Below, piece after piece: positions 46,947 to 47,803 of a DNA stretch of 47,803 nucleotides (positions are counted from its first letter, which is position 1; each line of letters starts with the position of its first letter). This DNA is from Allobosea sp. ASV33. GTDB taxonomy: Bacteria > Pseudomonadota > Alphaproteobacteria > Rhizobiales > Beijerinckiaceae. Both the position numbers and the translations under genes were made by a program. The notes under the pieces are model-generated. The model ran no database searches and was not told the origin of the DNA. It saw nothing but the letters and a program-made list of their open reading frames with translations. The stretch spans positions 1 to 47,803 of the forward strand of contig NZ_JAELTI010000034.1 of assembly GCF_016428755.1 (NCBI RefSeq), written 5' to 3'.

Positions 46947-47687
46947 ATGACCGAAGGTTGGAATGCGATGCCGAGTTGTTCCTGCACCACCGTTCACGCG
47001 TTAGGCTGCGATGCGCCCGACGATCCGGGCCGCCGCCAGTTCTTCTCGGCAGCTATCGGGCTGGGGGCCGCCGGTGCGGTCGGCCTCTCCGCCGTCAAGG
47101 CCGTCGCCGCGACGCCTTCGCCAGACAAGCGGAAGTTCATGGAAGAGGCGACGCGACTGGCGATAGAGTCGGTCGAGAAGGGCTGGGGCGGACCGTTCGG
47201 TGCCGTCATCGTCAAGGATGGCGAGATCATCGGGCGCGGCCAGAACCGCGTGCTGCTGACGGGTATTCCGGTGTTCCACGCCGAGATCACGGCGATCATG
47301 GATGCCTCGGCCCGCCTCAATCCCAAGGCACTCCTCGGCAGTGAATATGGCGCTGGAACCATCCTGGAGATGATCCCGCGTGAGGCTGGCTCGCCCGACC
47401 CGGTTCCGGAACGTGCCCGCATGCTCAAGGGATGCGAAATCTATATCAATGGGGCGCCCTGCCCGATGTGCATGAGCGCGATCTATTGGTCCCGTATCGA
47501 TCACGTCTATTTCGCGGCCAGCCTGAAGGACACCAGCGCGATCGGATTCGACGACGCCTTCCAGTACGAAGACTTCGCCAAGCCGTGGGGCGATCGGCGG
47601 ATCAAGGTGAGCGAGAATTTCGAGCGCGAGGTCGGGCTCAAGGCCTACGAGGCCTGGACCAACAAGAAGGACCGTCACCCCTATTGA
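46947..47687 (+). CDS. Tat-exported guanine deaminase-family nucleoside deaminase
   Basis: 246 residues. A twin-arginine signal (GRRQFFSAAIGLGAAGAVG, about residues 28-46) precedes a cytidine-deaminase-fold domain with GGPFGAVIVKDGEIIGRGQN, the zinc and proton-shuttle site HAEITAI, and the second zinc site PCPMCMSAIYWSRIDHV. The C-terminal AFQYEDFAKPWGDRRI and AYEAWTNKKD recall guanine deaminase GuaD. About 25 extra residues sit between the two zinc motifs. Export implies purine or related base deamination in the periplasm. ATG 46968 is an alternative start. Confidence 0.88.
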   Translation: MTEGWNAMPSCSCTTVHALGCDAPDDPGRRQFFSAAIGLGAAGAVGLSAVKAVAATPSPDKRKFMEEATRLAIESVEKGWGGPFGAVIVKDGEIIGRGQNRVLLTGIPVFHAEITAIMDASARLNPKALLGSEYGAGTILEMIPREAGSPDPVPERARMLKGCEIYINGAPCPMCMSAIYWSRIDHVYFAASLKDTSAIGFDDAFQYEDFAKPWGDRRIKVSENFEREVGLKAYEAWTNKKDRHPY

Positions 47688-47803
47688 GGGGCTGCCGGCT
47701 GTCAGCAGCGAACCCGCGGCCCGGAGACGTTGGCTGGGCGCATGCCATGCCGCCCTTCCATTCGTCGGCGAAACCCATCGGGCCCTCCGACCATGTCTAA
47801 TGG
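47688..47803. other. Window end, no gene seen
   Basis: 116 bp after the deaminase gene without a supported gene. The overlapping open frame is a shadow of the deaminase. Confidence 0.5.

Overview
The window reads as chromosome of a G+C-rich alphaproteobacterium, most likely a member of Hyphomicrobiales (Rhizobiales) close to Bosea. This rests on very strong G/C third-position bias, a Tat-exported dipeptide-type binding protein, a UvrB with a long N-terminal extension, an inositol dehydrogenase of the rhizobial IdhA type, and families of intergenic palindromes typical of the group. The genus is a guess. No rRNA, tRNA, CRISPR array or insertion sequence was found.

Layout. 1-4547: the 3' part of glutamine-dependent NAD synthetase, a YeiH-type membrane protein, and a divergent LysE/ArgO exporter with an ArgP/LysG-type LysR regulator. 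4614-10338: a minus-strand oligopeptide ABC operon (Tat binding protein, two permeases, fused double ATPase) ending in a clear intrinsic terminator. 10743-18122: a plus-strand operon of SDR dehydrogenase, myo-inositol 2-dehydrogenase, inositol-monophosphatase-family phosphatase, and an AfuABC-like importer (binding protein, fused double permease, ATPase). A palindrome of the IolR type lies at its head. A Na/Pi cotransporter-PhoU protein follows.

20132-32974: a patchwork of small housekeeping and accessory genes (YnfA, HI0933-type flavoprotein, DUF2945, UvrB, DUF2267, rifamycin ADP-ribosyltransferase, Nudix). It contains a single-chain Type IIG restriction-modification enzyme and, across uvrB from it, a low-G+C two-gene cassette (a DUF4365 nuclease-like protein and an unrecognised 374-residue protein). 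That cassette is the best candidate here for an uncharacterised, probably defence-related, system.

33063-36627: NhaA, a class I cytochrome c, an alpha/beta hydrolase preceded by a FixK/FNR-like box, and a flavin reductase. 36624-45983: a GntR regulator, co-directional with the flavin reductase, faces a seven-gene operon of dipeptide-type ABC transporter components with two amidohydrolases embedded. This looks like an uptake-and-hydrolysis pathway for an unknown, probably cyclic nitrogen, compound. 46170-47687: OsmC-type protein and a Tat-exported guanine-deaminase-family enzyme.

Two themes recur. Imported small molecules are processed by enzymes encoded inside the transporter operons: a phosphatase and a dehydrogenase in one, two amidohydrolases in the other. 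Dispersed cloverleaf-like palindromes fill many intergenic gaps, and two of them sit exactly between a binding-protein gene and its permease gene.
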